NCBI GenBank assembly: GCA_007121755.1 | Contig: SKJZ01000024.1 | Coordinates: forward strand, 1-12,055 | Length of the DNA stretch: 12,055 nucleotides | Direction of reading: 5' to 3' | Source of the DNA: Halorhodospira sp. | GTDB taxonomy: Bacteria; Pseudomonadota; Gammaproteobacteria; Nitrococcales; Halorhodospiraceae | Notes under the pieces: model-generated | The model's database searches: none | Told to the model about the DNA's origin: nothing | Seen by the model: the letters and a program-made list of their open reading frames with translations, nothing else | Translations under genes and position numbers: made by a program | Shown here: positions 5,502 to 12,055 of the stretch, piece after piece | Position numbering within the stretch: the first letter of the stretch is position 1 | How the letters are laid out: each line of letters opens with the position of its first letter

Positions 5502-7565
5502 ATGGCGGGTACGCTGCTGATCGTTGCGGTGCCTGTCACTGCCGGCGATGTCTTCGAGCTCGATCCGGTGACCGTTACCGCGCCGAGGATGGAGGTGGCG
5601 CTGCCCGACTATCCCGCCGCGGTGACCGCCGTTGGCCGGGAGCCTTTTGCCGAGGGGCGCGGGTTGGCGTTGGACCAGGGTCTTGACCGGGTGCCGGGGC
5701 TTTACTCCCAGAACCGCTATAACCAGGCGCAGGACTTACGCTTGTCGCTGCGAGGGTTCGGGGTTCGGGCGCCGTTCGGGGTGCGCGGGCTGCGTGCTTT
5801 CGTCGATGGCGTCCCCTATACCGCAGTCGACGGTCAATCCCAGTTGGATGCCGTCGATCCGTACTTTGTCGAGCGCATGGAGGTGATCCGCGGGCCGTCG
5901 TCGGCGCTGTACGGCAACGCCGCCGGCGGTGTCATCGCGCTGACCACGCTGGAGCCGCCGCCGTTCGGCGATGAGTTGGGCGCTCAGATCCTTTTCGGCA
6001 GCTACGGGGAGCGCGCCCAGAGGGTGTGGGGCGGCACTGTCGAAGGGCGTTGGCGGAACTCCGTGACCGCTTCCAACGTGGAAATCGACGGGTATCGCGA
6101 CCACTCCGAAGCGGCGCGGCGGCGCCTCGGTGTCAAGGTGGACCGGGATCTGCAGGGGGGCGAATCGCTGCGGCTTATCGCGACCTTTCTCGATGCGCCC
6201 TTTACCCAGGATCCCGGTAGTTTGAGCCGGGATGAGGTGGAGGAGGATCGCCGCCAAGCCAATCCGCGCAACGTAGAGTTTGACGCCGGGGAGGAGTTGG
6301 AGCAGCAGACGGGGGCGCTGCTGTGGCGGGCCGAGCCCAACGCGTCCGAGCTGTGGGAGGCGCGGGCCTTTGTCCAGCGCCGGGATTTCGAGAACCGGCT
6401 GCCGTTCGAAGGGAACGGCGCGGTCGCCTTCGAACGGTATTTTGCCGGCGTCGGCGGCCGGCACGAGGGGCGCGGGCAGTGGGCCGGGCGGCCGGTCCAC
6501 TATACCGTCGGTACCGATGCCGAGTGGCAGCGGGACGACCGGCAACGCTACGACAACGATTTCGGCGAGCGCGGAGCGAGGACCGAGGATCAGTTGGAAC
6601 AGGCGCGGGCGGTTGGCGCGTACAGCCAGGCCGAGTGGGAGGGTGCACCGGGCTGGCGCTTGCTGGGCGGCGCCAGGATCGATTGGTTGCGGCTCACAGT
6701 GGACGACCGCTTCGACCACCCGGACCCCGGTGACGATTTCAGCGATCGCCACCAGTTTGCCGAGACGAGCTACCTTGCAGGGAGTAGCTACGCCTACCAC
6801 CCGGACCACCGGATCTACGTCAACGCGGCCACCTCCTTCGAGGCGCCGACGCTGCGCGAGCTGCACAATCCCGCAGAGGGTGCCGGCGGCTTCAACCCCG
6901 AACTCGATCCCCAGCAGGCCAGGTCGGTCGAACTCGGTTTCAAAGGTGGGACGGGGCTGCGGTGGCGGTACGACATCGCCCTCTTCGATGTCCGGGTGGA
7001 GGACGAGATCGTACCCTTCGAAAAGGATGGCGTGACCTACTACCGTAACGCCGCCGAAACCCGCCGCCGCGGCGTGGAATTGGGGCTGGAGGGCCGCCCC
7101 GTGGACCGGCTGAAGGTGACTGCCGCCGTGGCGTACGGCCGTTTCACCTTCCGCGATCACGTCGCCCCCGAGGAGCCGGGGGTCGCCGGGGATGAGCAAG
7201 TGCGCGGCAACCGCATTCCCGGTGTTCCCCGCGCTCACGGCTACCTCGAGGTGGCCTGGGAGGCGCGCGGCGGGTGGCGCTGGTCGGTCGACGCGCGCGC
7301 CGCCGAGGGCGTTTGGGCCGACGACCGCAACACTGTGCGCAGCCCCGGCTACACCGAGGTCGGCGTCCGCGCGACCCGCAGCTTTATCACCGCGGCGTGG
7401 GAGGCGAGACCCTTTATCGGGATCAATAACCTGTTCGACGAAGAGTACGATGCCAACGTCCGGATCAATGCCGGGCCGGACGACTCATTATTGGAAGAGC
7501 GGCGCTACTTCGAGCCGGCGCCAGAGAGGACCGTTTACGCCGGTGTGACCTTCTATACACGGTGA
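5502..7565 (+). CDS. TonB-dependent outer-membrane receptor
   Basis: This is an outer-membrane beta-barrel transporter of 687 residues that takes up a scarce ligand (iron chelate, heme, vitamin or similar) using TonB-ExbBD energy. A TonB-box-like DPVTVTA is at residues 21-27. The plug domain spans about 35-155 and includes LDRVPGLYSQNRYNQAQDL, LSLRGFG (81-87), FVDGVPY (100-106) and the hallmark VERMEVIRGPSSALYGNAAG (about 125-145). The rest is barrel, with strand motifs such as ATSFEAPTLRELHNP, ARSVELGFKGG, NAAETRRRGVELG and GINNLFDEEYD, ending VYAGVTFYTR. It lacks the usual final aromatic residue. ATG 5502 is chosen because the hydrophobic signal (TLLIVAVPVTAG) starts there. This gives an n-region with no basic residue and no clear ribosome-binding site. 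ATG 5424 would supply arginines but overlaps the divergent gene. The frame is open from 5217. The neighbours do not reveal the substrate. Confidence 0.9.
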   Translation: MAGTLLIVAVPVTAGDVFELDPVTVTAPRMEVALPDYPAAVTAVGREPFAEGRGLALDQGLDRVPGLYSQNRYNQAQDLRLSLRGFGVRAPFGVRGLRAFVDGVPYTAVDGQSQLDAVDPYFVERMEVIRGPSSALYGNAAGGVIALTTLEPPPFGDELGAQILFGSYGERAQRVWGGTVEGRWRNSVTASNVEIDGYRDHSEAARRRLGVKVDRDLQGGESLRLIATFLDAPFTQDPGSLSRDEVEEDRRQANPRNVEFDAGEELEQQTGALLWRAEPNASELWEARAFVQRRDFENRLPFEGNGAVAFERYFAGVGGRHEGRGQWAGRPVHYTVGTDAEWQRDDRQRYDNDFGERGARTEDQLEQARAVGAYSQAEWEGAPGWRLLGGARIDWLRLTVDDRFDHPDPGDDFSDRHQFAETSYLAGSSYAYHPDHRIYVNAATSFEAPTLRELHNPAEGAGGFNPELDPQQARSVELGFKGGTGLRWRYDIALFDVRVEDEIVPFEKDGVTYYRNAAETRRRGVELGLEGRPVDRLKVTAAVAYGRFTFRDHVAPEEPGVAGDEQVRGNRIPGVPRAHGYLEVAWEARGGWRWSVDARAAEGVWADDRNTVRSPGYTEVGVRATRSFITAAWEARPFIGINNLFDEEYDANVRINAGPDDSLLEERRYFEPAPERTVYAGVTFYTR

Positions 7566-7576
7566 CGCCCGACGCC

Positions 7577-8035
7577 TCAGGCGCCGGCGGTTAACTTGCG
7601 GTCGGCCCATTCGAGCACTTGCCGCACCCGCGGCGAGGCCAGCCGTACCGCCTCTTCGTGCGTGACCCACCGGTACTCGTGGTGCTCGGGCCGCCCCAAC
7701 TCCGGGCTGATCCCCAGAACGATCTGCTTGGTACGCGTCTCGGCGATGTAGTACCGGGCCACCTTGCCCTGGGCGTAAGGGCCAGTCTCGTAGTAGTCCA
7801 TCCCCCAACGGAAGTCCAACTCCGAGATCCCGGCCTCCTCTTCCACCTCCCGCAATGCGCCGTGCAGCGGCTCCTCGCCAGGCTCCACCTTGCCCTTTGG
7901 AAAGTCCCAGTACTGAAACGCGCGCAGCATAAGGTAGAGCCGCTCTCCGTCGGTGAAACGCACGGGAATGACCCCGGCGGAGAGCAGCTTGCGGCGGCGT
8001 TGCCTAGGACGATGCCGTGCGCGCCGGTACGTCAT
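7577..8035 (-). CDS. Nudix hydrolase, resembling asymmetrical Ap4A hydrolases
   Basis: This 152-residue cytoplasmic pyrophosphohydrolase has a full 23-residue Nudix box at residues 48-70: G48, E54 and R62-E63, ending EVEEEAGI, which matches Gx5Ex7REUxEExGU. The preceding FQYWDFPKGKVEPGE resembles bis(5'-nucleosyl)-tetraphosphatases, which cut Ap4A to ATP and AMP. RppH-type RNA pyrophosphohydrolase is a less likely alternative, since its WxFPQGG motif differs. A conserved-looking tyrosine/tryptophan segment (HHEYRWVTHEEAVRL) sits near the C-terminus. ATG 8035 is used. It makes an unusual arginine-rich N-terminus (RRARHRPRQRRRK, residues 4-16) before the fold begins at about LLSAGVIPV. The gene overlaps the end of hemE by 32 bp, so it is the last gene of the gltB-gltD-hemE unit and may depend on coupled translation, as no strong Shine-Dalgarno is visible. 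It converges on the receptor gene with an 11-bp gap. Confidence 0.85.
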   Translation of the reverse strand: MTYRRARHRPRQRRRKLLSAGVIPVRFTDGERLYLMLRAFQYWDFPKGKVEPGEEPLHGALREVEEEAGISELDFRWGMDYYETGPYAQGKVARYYIAETRTKQIVLGISPELGRPEHHEYRWVTHEEAVRLASPRVRQVLEWADRKLTAGA

Positions 8036-9098
8036 GATAGGGCGGTGACAACTCGCGGACGGCGCGGACCATAGCGTCCACATGATCGGGCGGGATCTCG
8101 GGATGGATGCCGTGGCCGAGGTTGAAGATGTGTCCCGGTCCCGCGCCGTACTCCCGCAGGCAGCGGCCGACCTCGGCGTGGATCACCGCGGGCGGCGCGT
8201 GCAGCACGCAGGGGTCGAGGTTGCCCTGGATCGCCGCCCGGTCGCCGATTTGCTCCCTGGCGTCGGTGAGCGACGTCGTCCAGTCGATGCCGACCCCGTC
8301 GCAGCCGGTCTCGGCGATCGACTGCAACCAGGCGCCGCCCCCCTTGGTAAAGAGCGTGATCGGCGTCGCGCGCCCGCCTTCGGATGCGCGAAGGCCGCTG
8401 ACGATACGTTCCATGTAGGCGAGGGAGAACTCCTCATAGCGGATCGGATCGAGAACGCCGCCCCAGGTGTCGAAGACCATCAGCGCCTGGGCGCCAGCCT
8501 CGATCTGCCCCTGGAGGTAAGCAGTCACCGTGTCGGCGAGCTTGGCTAACAGCCGGTGGGCGACTTCGGGCTGTTCATAGAGCATCCCCTTGCAGAGCGA
8601 GAAATTCTTACTCGATCCCCCCTCGACCATGTAGGTAGCCAGAGTCCAGGGGCTGCCCGTGAAGCCGATCAGCGGCACCCGTCCGGCCAGGGCGGCGCGG
8701 CAGGCCGATACGGCGTCCATCACGTAACCGAGGTCGCGCCGGATGTCGGGAACCGGCAGGGCGTCGATGGCGTGGGCGTCGCGCACCGGCCGTGCGAACC
8801 GGGGCCCCTCGCCGGCTTCGAACCCCAGCCCCAGCCCCATCGCGTCGGGTATGGTGAGGATGTCCGAGAAGAGAATGGCGGCGTCTAGGTCGAAGCGTTC
8901 CACTGGTTGCAGGGTCACCTCGGCCGAAAGCTCCGGGTTGCGGCACAGGTCCATGAAGCTGCCTGCCTGTTCGCGGACCCGCCGGTACTCCGGCAGATAA
9001 CGTCCCGCCTGGCGCATGAGCCAGACCGGCGTCCGGTCCACCGGCTGCCGCCGCCATGCCCGCAGCAGGCGGTCGTTTTGAAGTTCAGTGCTGATGAT
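8004..9098 (-). CDS. hemE: Uroporphyrinogen decarboxylase
   Basis: HemE converts uroporphyrinogen III to coproporphyrinogen III by four decarboxylations in cytoplasmic heme synthesis. The family signatures are present in order: PVDRTPVWLMRQAGRYLPEY (residues 19-38), FSDILTIPDAMGLGL, GFTGSPWTLATYMVEGG, VFDTWGGVL, GIDWTTSL, QGNLDPCVL and NLGHGIHPEIPPDHV. They include the arginines of MRQAGR, the aspartate of FSDIL and the histidine of GHGIHP, all used at the active site in characterised enzymes. The first conventional start is GTG 9041, but it would drop the conserved N-terminus (NDRLLRAWRRQP), which is readable upstream. No ATG, GTG or TTG lies between the in-frame stop at 9129-9131 and 9041. 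ATC at 9096-9098 lies seven bases after a perfect GGAGG (9106-9110) and gives 364 residues, close to the usual 350-360. It is therefore taken as the start, tentatively. The gene follows gltD by 2 bp and overlaps the Nudix gene. Confidence 0.93.
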   Translation of the reverse strand: MISTELQNDRLLRAWRRQPVDRTPVWLMRQAGRYLPEYRRVREQAGSFMDLCRNPELSAEVTLQPVERFDLDAAILFSDILTIPDAMGLGLGFEAGEGPRFARPVRDAHAIDALPVPDIRRDLGYVMDAVSACRAALAGRVPLIGFTGSPWTLATYMVEGGSSKNFSLCKGMLYEQPEVAHRLLAKLADTVTAYLQGQIEAGAQALMVFDTWGGVLDPIRYEEFSLAYMERIVSGLRASEGGRATPITLFTKGGGAWLQSIAETGCDGVGIDWTTSLTDAREQIGDRAAIQGNLDPCVLHAPPAVIHAEVGRCLREYGAGPGHIFNLGHGIHPEIPPDHVDAMVRAVRELSPPYHDVPARTASS

Positions 9099-9110
9099 GG
9101 CTAAACCTCC
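9096..9110 (-). promoter_or_regulatory. Shine-Dalgarno GGAGG and probable ATC start of hemE
   Basis: On the minus strand GGAGG (9106-9110) lies within the last codons of gltD, followed by TTTAGCC and ATC ATC. The spacing is ideal for initiation at 9098. The next codon (9095) is also ATC and could serve instead. This site decides the hemE start, since there is no ordinary start codon in the usable interval. Confidence 0.5.
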
Positions 9111-10510
9111 ATATATTCCAGAATGCCTTTAGCCGCTTCCCGGCCTTCCCACACCGCCGTGACCACCAAGTCCGATCCCCGAACCATGTCTCCGGCGGCG
9201 AAGATCTTTGGATGGGTCGTTTGACCAAAGCGGCCTTCCCACCGTGCGGTACGGACCCGCCCCTGGCCGTCCAGGTCGACGCCGTGCCGCTGTAACCACT
9301 CGGGCGGACTCGGCCGAAAGCCGAAGGCGATGATAACCCGATCCGCCGGGATGACCTCCTCGGAGCCGGAGACCGGTTCCGGACGGCGCCGGCCGCGCTC
9401 ATCGGGGGCGCCTAGTTCGGTGCGGACCACCTTGACGCCTTCCACCCGGCCATTGCCGACCACCTCCACAGGTTGGCGGTTCCAGAGGAAGCGTACGCCT
9501 TCTTCCTTAGCGTTGACTACCTCCCGGCGTGATCCCGGCATATTGCTTTCGTCACGGCGGTAGGCGCAGCTCACTTTGGCGGCGCCCTGCCGGATCGCGG
9601 TGCGGTTGCAGTCCATCGCGGTGTCGCCGCCGCCCAGCACGACCACCCGTTTCTCCTTCATGCCGATGAATTCCGAGCGGTCGCGCTCATATCCGAGCAA
9701 CCGGTTGATATTGGAAATGAGGTAGGGCAGCGCCTCGTGGACGCCGTCCAGATCTTCTCCGGGGAAGCCGCCGGTCATGTACGTGTAGGTCCCGGTGCCG
9801 AGCAAGACCGCATCATACTCTTCTAGCAACTGTTCGAAGGCGATATCGCGGCCGATTTCGACGTTCAGCCGGAACTCGACGCCCATGCCCTCAAGCAACC
9901 GGCGCCTCGTCTGCACGATGCCCTTGTCAAGCTTGAACGGGGGGATGCCGAAGGTGAGCAGCCCGCCGATCTCGGGGTGGCGGTCGAAGACCACCGGGTG
10001 GACGCCGTTGCGCGTGAGGATGTCGGCGGCTCCGAGTCCTGCCGGCCCGGCGCCGACGACGGCGACCCGTTTGCCGGTGTCGGCCACTTCGCCGGTCGTC
10101 GGCCGCCAGCCGCGCCTCACCGCCTCGTCGGTGATGTACTTCTCCACCGCGCCGATGGTCACCGCGCCGAAGCCGTCGTTGAGCGTGCACGCCCCTTCGC
10201 AGAGGCGATCCTGAGGGCAGACCCGGCCGCACACCTCGGGCAGGGTATTGGTTTTGTGGCACAGATCGGCCGCCTCGAAGAGGTTGCCCTCGGCCACCAG
10301 GCGCAGCCAGTGGGGGATGTAGTTGTGGACCGGGCACTTCCATTCGCAATACGGGTTGCCGCAGTCGAGGCAGCGGGCCGCCTGCGACGCCGCCGCGTGT
10401 GGATCGAAATTGCCGTAGATCTCGGCGAAGCGCTGAATGCGCGCGTCGACGCCGAGCTTATCCGGGTCGCGGCGTGATAACTCTAGAAACTGGAAGGGGT
10501 TGTCGGACAT
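9101..10510 (-). CDS. gltD: Glutamate synthase (NADPH) small subunit
   Basis: GltD is the FAD-containing beta subunit of NADPH-GOGAT. It takes electrons from NADPH and passes them via Fe-S clusters to GltB, which makes glutamate from glutamine and 2-oxoglutarate. The 469 residues match the usual length. N-terminal cluster cysteines are C47, C50, C55 and C59 (CLDCGNPYCEWKCP) and C94, C98, C104 and C108 (CGRVCPQDRLCEGAC). The FAD motif GAGPAG is at 153-158, GGLLTFGIPPFKLDK follows, and the NADPH motif GGGDTAMD is at 293-300. YRRDESNMPGSRREVVNAKE and the C-terminal FAAGDMVRGSDLVVTAVWEG close the second FAD contact. The ATG at 10508-10510 has GGGAG five bases upstream. The gene is 37 bp downstream of gltB and 2 bp before hemE (with the ATC start), within one transcription unit. 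Confidence 0.97.
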   Translation of the reverse strand: MSDNPFQFLELSRRDPDKLGVDARIQRFAEIYGNFDPHAAASQAARCLDCGNPYCEWKCPVHNYIPHWLRLVAEGNLFEAADLCHKTNTLPEVCGRVCPQDRLCEGACTLNDGFGAVTIGAVEKYITDEAVRRGWRPTTGEVADTGKRVAVVGAGPAGLGAADILTRNGVHPVVFDRHPEIGGLLTFGIPPFKLDKGIVQTRRRLLEGMGVEFRLNVEIGRDIAFEQLLEEYDAVLLGTGTYTYMTGGFPGEDLDGVHEALPYLISNINRLLGYERDRSEFIGMKEKRVVVLGGGDTAMDCNRTAIRQGAAKVSCAYRRDESNMPGSRREVVNAKEEGVRFLWNRQPVEVVGNGRVEGVKVVRTELGAPDERGRRRPEPVSGSEEVIPADRVIIAFGFRPSPPEWLQRHGVDLDGQGRVRTARWEGRFGQTTHPKIFAAGDMVRGSDLVVTAVWEGREAAKGILEYMEV

Positions 10511-10547
10511 GGTTCTCCCACTCGTGACCCGTTCCGGGAGGCGCTGT

Positions 10548-12055
10548 TCAGGCGGCCTTCCTCAGCGTGTCGAGAACGTTGCGCAGGCTGGCCGCCTTCG
10601 GTTTGACCAGCCAAAAGCGCGGCAGCCAACCCCGAAAGTCGTCCAGTAGCTCCCGGCCCCAGGGGCTCCCCGTTTTATGCACGAACTCCTCGATAAGGCG
10701 CCGCAGGTAGTTACGGTGGGCCTCCATGTTCTCCGCCTGGAGGCGGTGGATATCGATCAACTCGTGGTTGTAACGGTCGACAAAGTGCCGTTCCTCGTCG
10801 AGCACAAAGGCTAGGCCGCCGGTCATTCCGGCGCCGAAATTCAGTCCGGTCGGACCGAGGACGCAGACGATGCCGTCCGTCATGTACTCGCAGCCGTGAT
10901 CGCCAGCCCCCTCCACTACGGCGGTGGCGCCGGAGTTGCGCACGGCGAAGCGCTCACCCACCGTGCCGGCGGCGAACAGCTTGCCGCCGGTGGCGCCGTA
11001 GAGGCAGGTGTTGCCCATGATCGGCGTGCCTCGGCCTGCGAACGCGGATTCGGCGGGCGGGTAGAGCGCCAGCACGCCCCCCGCCATGCCCTTGCCGACG
11101 TAGTCGTTGGCGTCGCCCGCCAGCACCATATGGAGGCCACCGGCGTTCCAGACACCGAAGCTCTGGCCCGCGGTGCCCGTCAGGCGCAGAGTGATCGGCG
11201 CGCCGGCCATGCCCTGGTTGCCGTGCCGTTTTGCGATCTCACCGGAGAGGCGGGCGCCGATAGAGCGGTTGTTGTTCTTGACCGTGTAGGTGAACTCCCC
11301 GCCGCTCTTCGCTTTGATTGCGGGTAGGGCGTCCTTGACCATCTGTTCCGCCAGTTCGCCGCGATCGAAGGGGGCATTGGACGGCTCGCTGCAGAATTGC
11401 GGCTTGCTGGCGGGCACGCCGCCGTCGGAGAGAATTGGCGCGAGGTCGAGGCGCGCCTGCCGCGTGGCGCCGTCTTCGATGCGCTCCAGCAAGTCGGTGC
11501 GCCCGATCAGTTCCTCCATCGTGGCGACGCCGAGCCGGGCCATCCACTCCCGCGTTTCGCGGGCGACGAAGCGGAAGTAGTTGGCGATGCGTTCGGGTGT
11601 GCCGATGAAGTGCTTTAGTCGCAGCACGTCGTGCTGCGTGGCCACCCCGGTAGCGCAGTTGTTGAGGTGGCAGATGCGCAGGTACTTGCAGCCCATGGCC
11701 ACCATCGGCGCGGTGCCGAAGCCGAAGCTTTCGGCGCCGAGGATTGCCGCCTTGACCACATCGAGTCCGGTCTTGAGGCCGCCGTCGGTCTGAAGGCGGA
11801 CCTTGTCCCGCAGGTCGTTGGCGCGCAGGGTCAGGTGCGTCTCGGTCAGACCGAGTTCCCACGGGCCGCCGGCGTATTTCACCGAGGTGAGCGGGCTGGC
11901 CCCGGTGCCGCCGTCGTAGCCGGCGATGGTGATGAGGTCGGCGTACGCTTTGGCGACGCCGGCGGCGACGGTGCCGACGCCGGCTTCGGCGACCAGCTTG
12001 ACCGAGACGAGGGCGCGGGGGTTGACCTGCTTGAGGTCGAAGATCAACTGCGCCA
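10548..12055 (-). CDS. gltB: Glutamate synthase (NADPH) large subunit, C-terminal part
   Basis: This is the C-terminal 502 residues of GltB (about 1,500 residues in full). The N-terminal amidotransferase domain and much of the synthase domain lie beyond the right edge. Visible are the end of the FMN-binding synthase barrel (LIFDLKQVNPRALVSVKLV, AGYDGGTGASPLTSVKYAG, LQTDGGLKTGLDVVKAAILG) and the [3Fe-4S] cysteines in GCKYLRICHLNNCATG (C-x5-C-x4-C). The glycine-rich C-terminal beta-helix (GEIAKRHGNQGMAG, GNTCLYGATGGKLFAAGTVG, YMTDGIVCVLG, GAGMTGGLAFVLD) and the family's end region (RRLIEEFVHKTGS) follow. The reading frame is still open at 12055, and no start lies within the window. The enzyme acts in the cytoplasm with GltD as the core of ammonium assimilation. 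Co-location with gltD and hemE matches the P. aeruginosa gene order. Confidence 0.97.
   Translation of the reverse strand, partial: AQLIFDLKQVNPRALVSVKLVAEAGVGTVAAGVAKAYADLITIAGYDGGTGASPLTSVKYAGGPWELGLTETHLTLRANDLRDKVRLQTDGGLKTGLDVVKAAILGAESFGFGTAPMVAMGCKYLRICHLNNCATGVATQHDVLRLKHFIGTPERIANYFRFVARETREWMARLGVATMEELIGRTDLLERIEDGATRQARLDLAPILSDGGVPASKPQFCSEPSNAPFDRGELAEQMVKDALPAIKAKSGGEFTYTVKNNNRSIGARLSGEIAKRHGNQGMAGAPITLRLTGTAGQSFGVWNAGGLHMVLAGDANDYVGKGMAGGVLALYPPAESAFAGRGTPIMGNTCLYGATGGKLFAAGTVGERFAVRNSGATAVVEGAGDHGCEYMTDGIVCVLGPTGLNFGAGMTGGLAFVLDEERHFVDRYNHELIDIHRLQAENMEAHRNYLRRLIEEFVHKTGSPWGRELLDDFRGWLPRFWLVKPKAASLRNVLDTLRKAA

Noticed and set aside
5736..7238. 500-residue minus-strand frame opposite the TonB receptor
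   Set aside because: It is a shadow of a gene with clear plug and barrel motifs. The composition is proline/arginine-rich and no domain is seen.
7561..7590. Possible bidirectional terminator between the receptor and Nudix genes (GCCT-C-AGGC)
   Set aside because: The stem is only 4 bp with a 1-base loop and no T-run follows on either strand.
10511..10547. Hairpin CCCG-GAA-CGGG between gltB and gltD
   Set aside because: A 4-bp stem without a T-tract is too weak to call a terminator or attenuator. The genes are expected to be co-transcribed.

Overview
The window is GC-rich (roughly two-thirds G+C by eye), densely packed bacterial chromosome. It suggests a gammaproteobacterium, perhaps an Ectothiorhodospiraceae/Chromatiales-type organism. 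The evidence is the gltB-gltD-hemE gene order, which is also found in Pseudomonas aeruginosa, the full bacterial GltBD sequences, an outer-membrane TonB-dependent receptor, and a periplasmic c-type cytochrome. The family-level placement is inference from codon and gene style, not from a marker gene.

Left part (1-5446, all minus strand). The 5' end of a signal-peptide-bearing c-type cytochrome gene runs off the left edge (start at 274). A 160-bp AT-rich spacer upstream of it carries several small repeats and probably its promoter. Further upstream is a two-gene unit: a secreted DUF4139 protein (3959-5446), whose stop overlaps by 4 bp (GTGA) the start of a very large flavoprotein (435-3962, 1175 aa). 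The flavoprotein looks like a GltD/NfnB-type FAD-NAD(P) oxidoreductase fused to a PyrK/NfnA-type FAD-NAD-[2Fe-2S] module, with a long unassigned N-terminal region. It is the most interesting protein here. It may be an electron-bifurcating or electron-confurcating transhydrogenase-like enzyme, possibly linked to the neighbouring cytochrome, but that role is inference.

Middle (5502-7565, plus strand). A TonB-dependent outer-membrane receptor is divergent from the DUF4139 gene, with only about 55 bp between them. Its substrate cannot be told from the sequence.

Right part (7577-12055, all minus strand). Transcription runs gltB (C-terminal third only, continuing past the right edge) > gltD > hemE > a Nudix hydrolase, with gaps of 37 bp or less or with overlaps, so this is very probably one operon. 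GltB and GltD together form NADPH-dependent glutamate synthase, HemE makes coproporphyrinogen III, and the Nudix enzyme resembles asymmetrical diadenosine tetraphosphate hydrolases. The hemE gene has no ATG, GTG or TTG where its conserved N-terminus requires a start. An ATC codon behind a perfect GGAGG is the best candidate.

No tRNA, rRNA, CRISPR array, insertion sequence or phage gene was seen.
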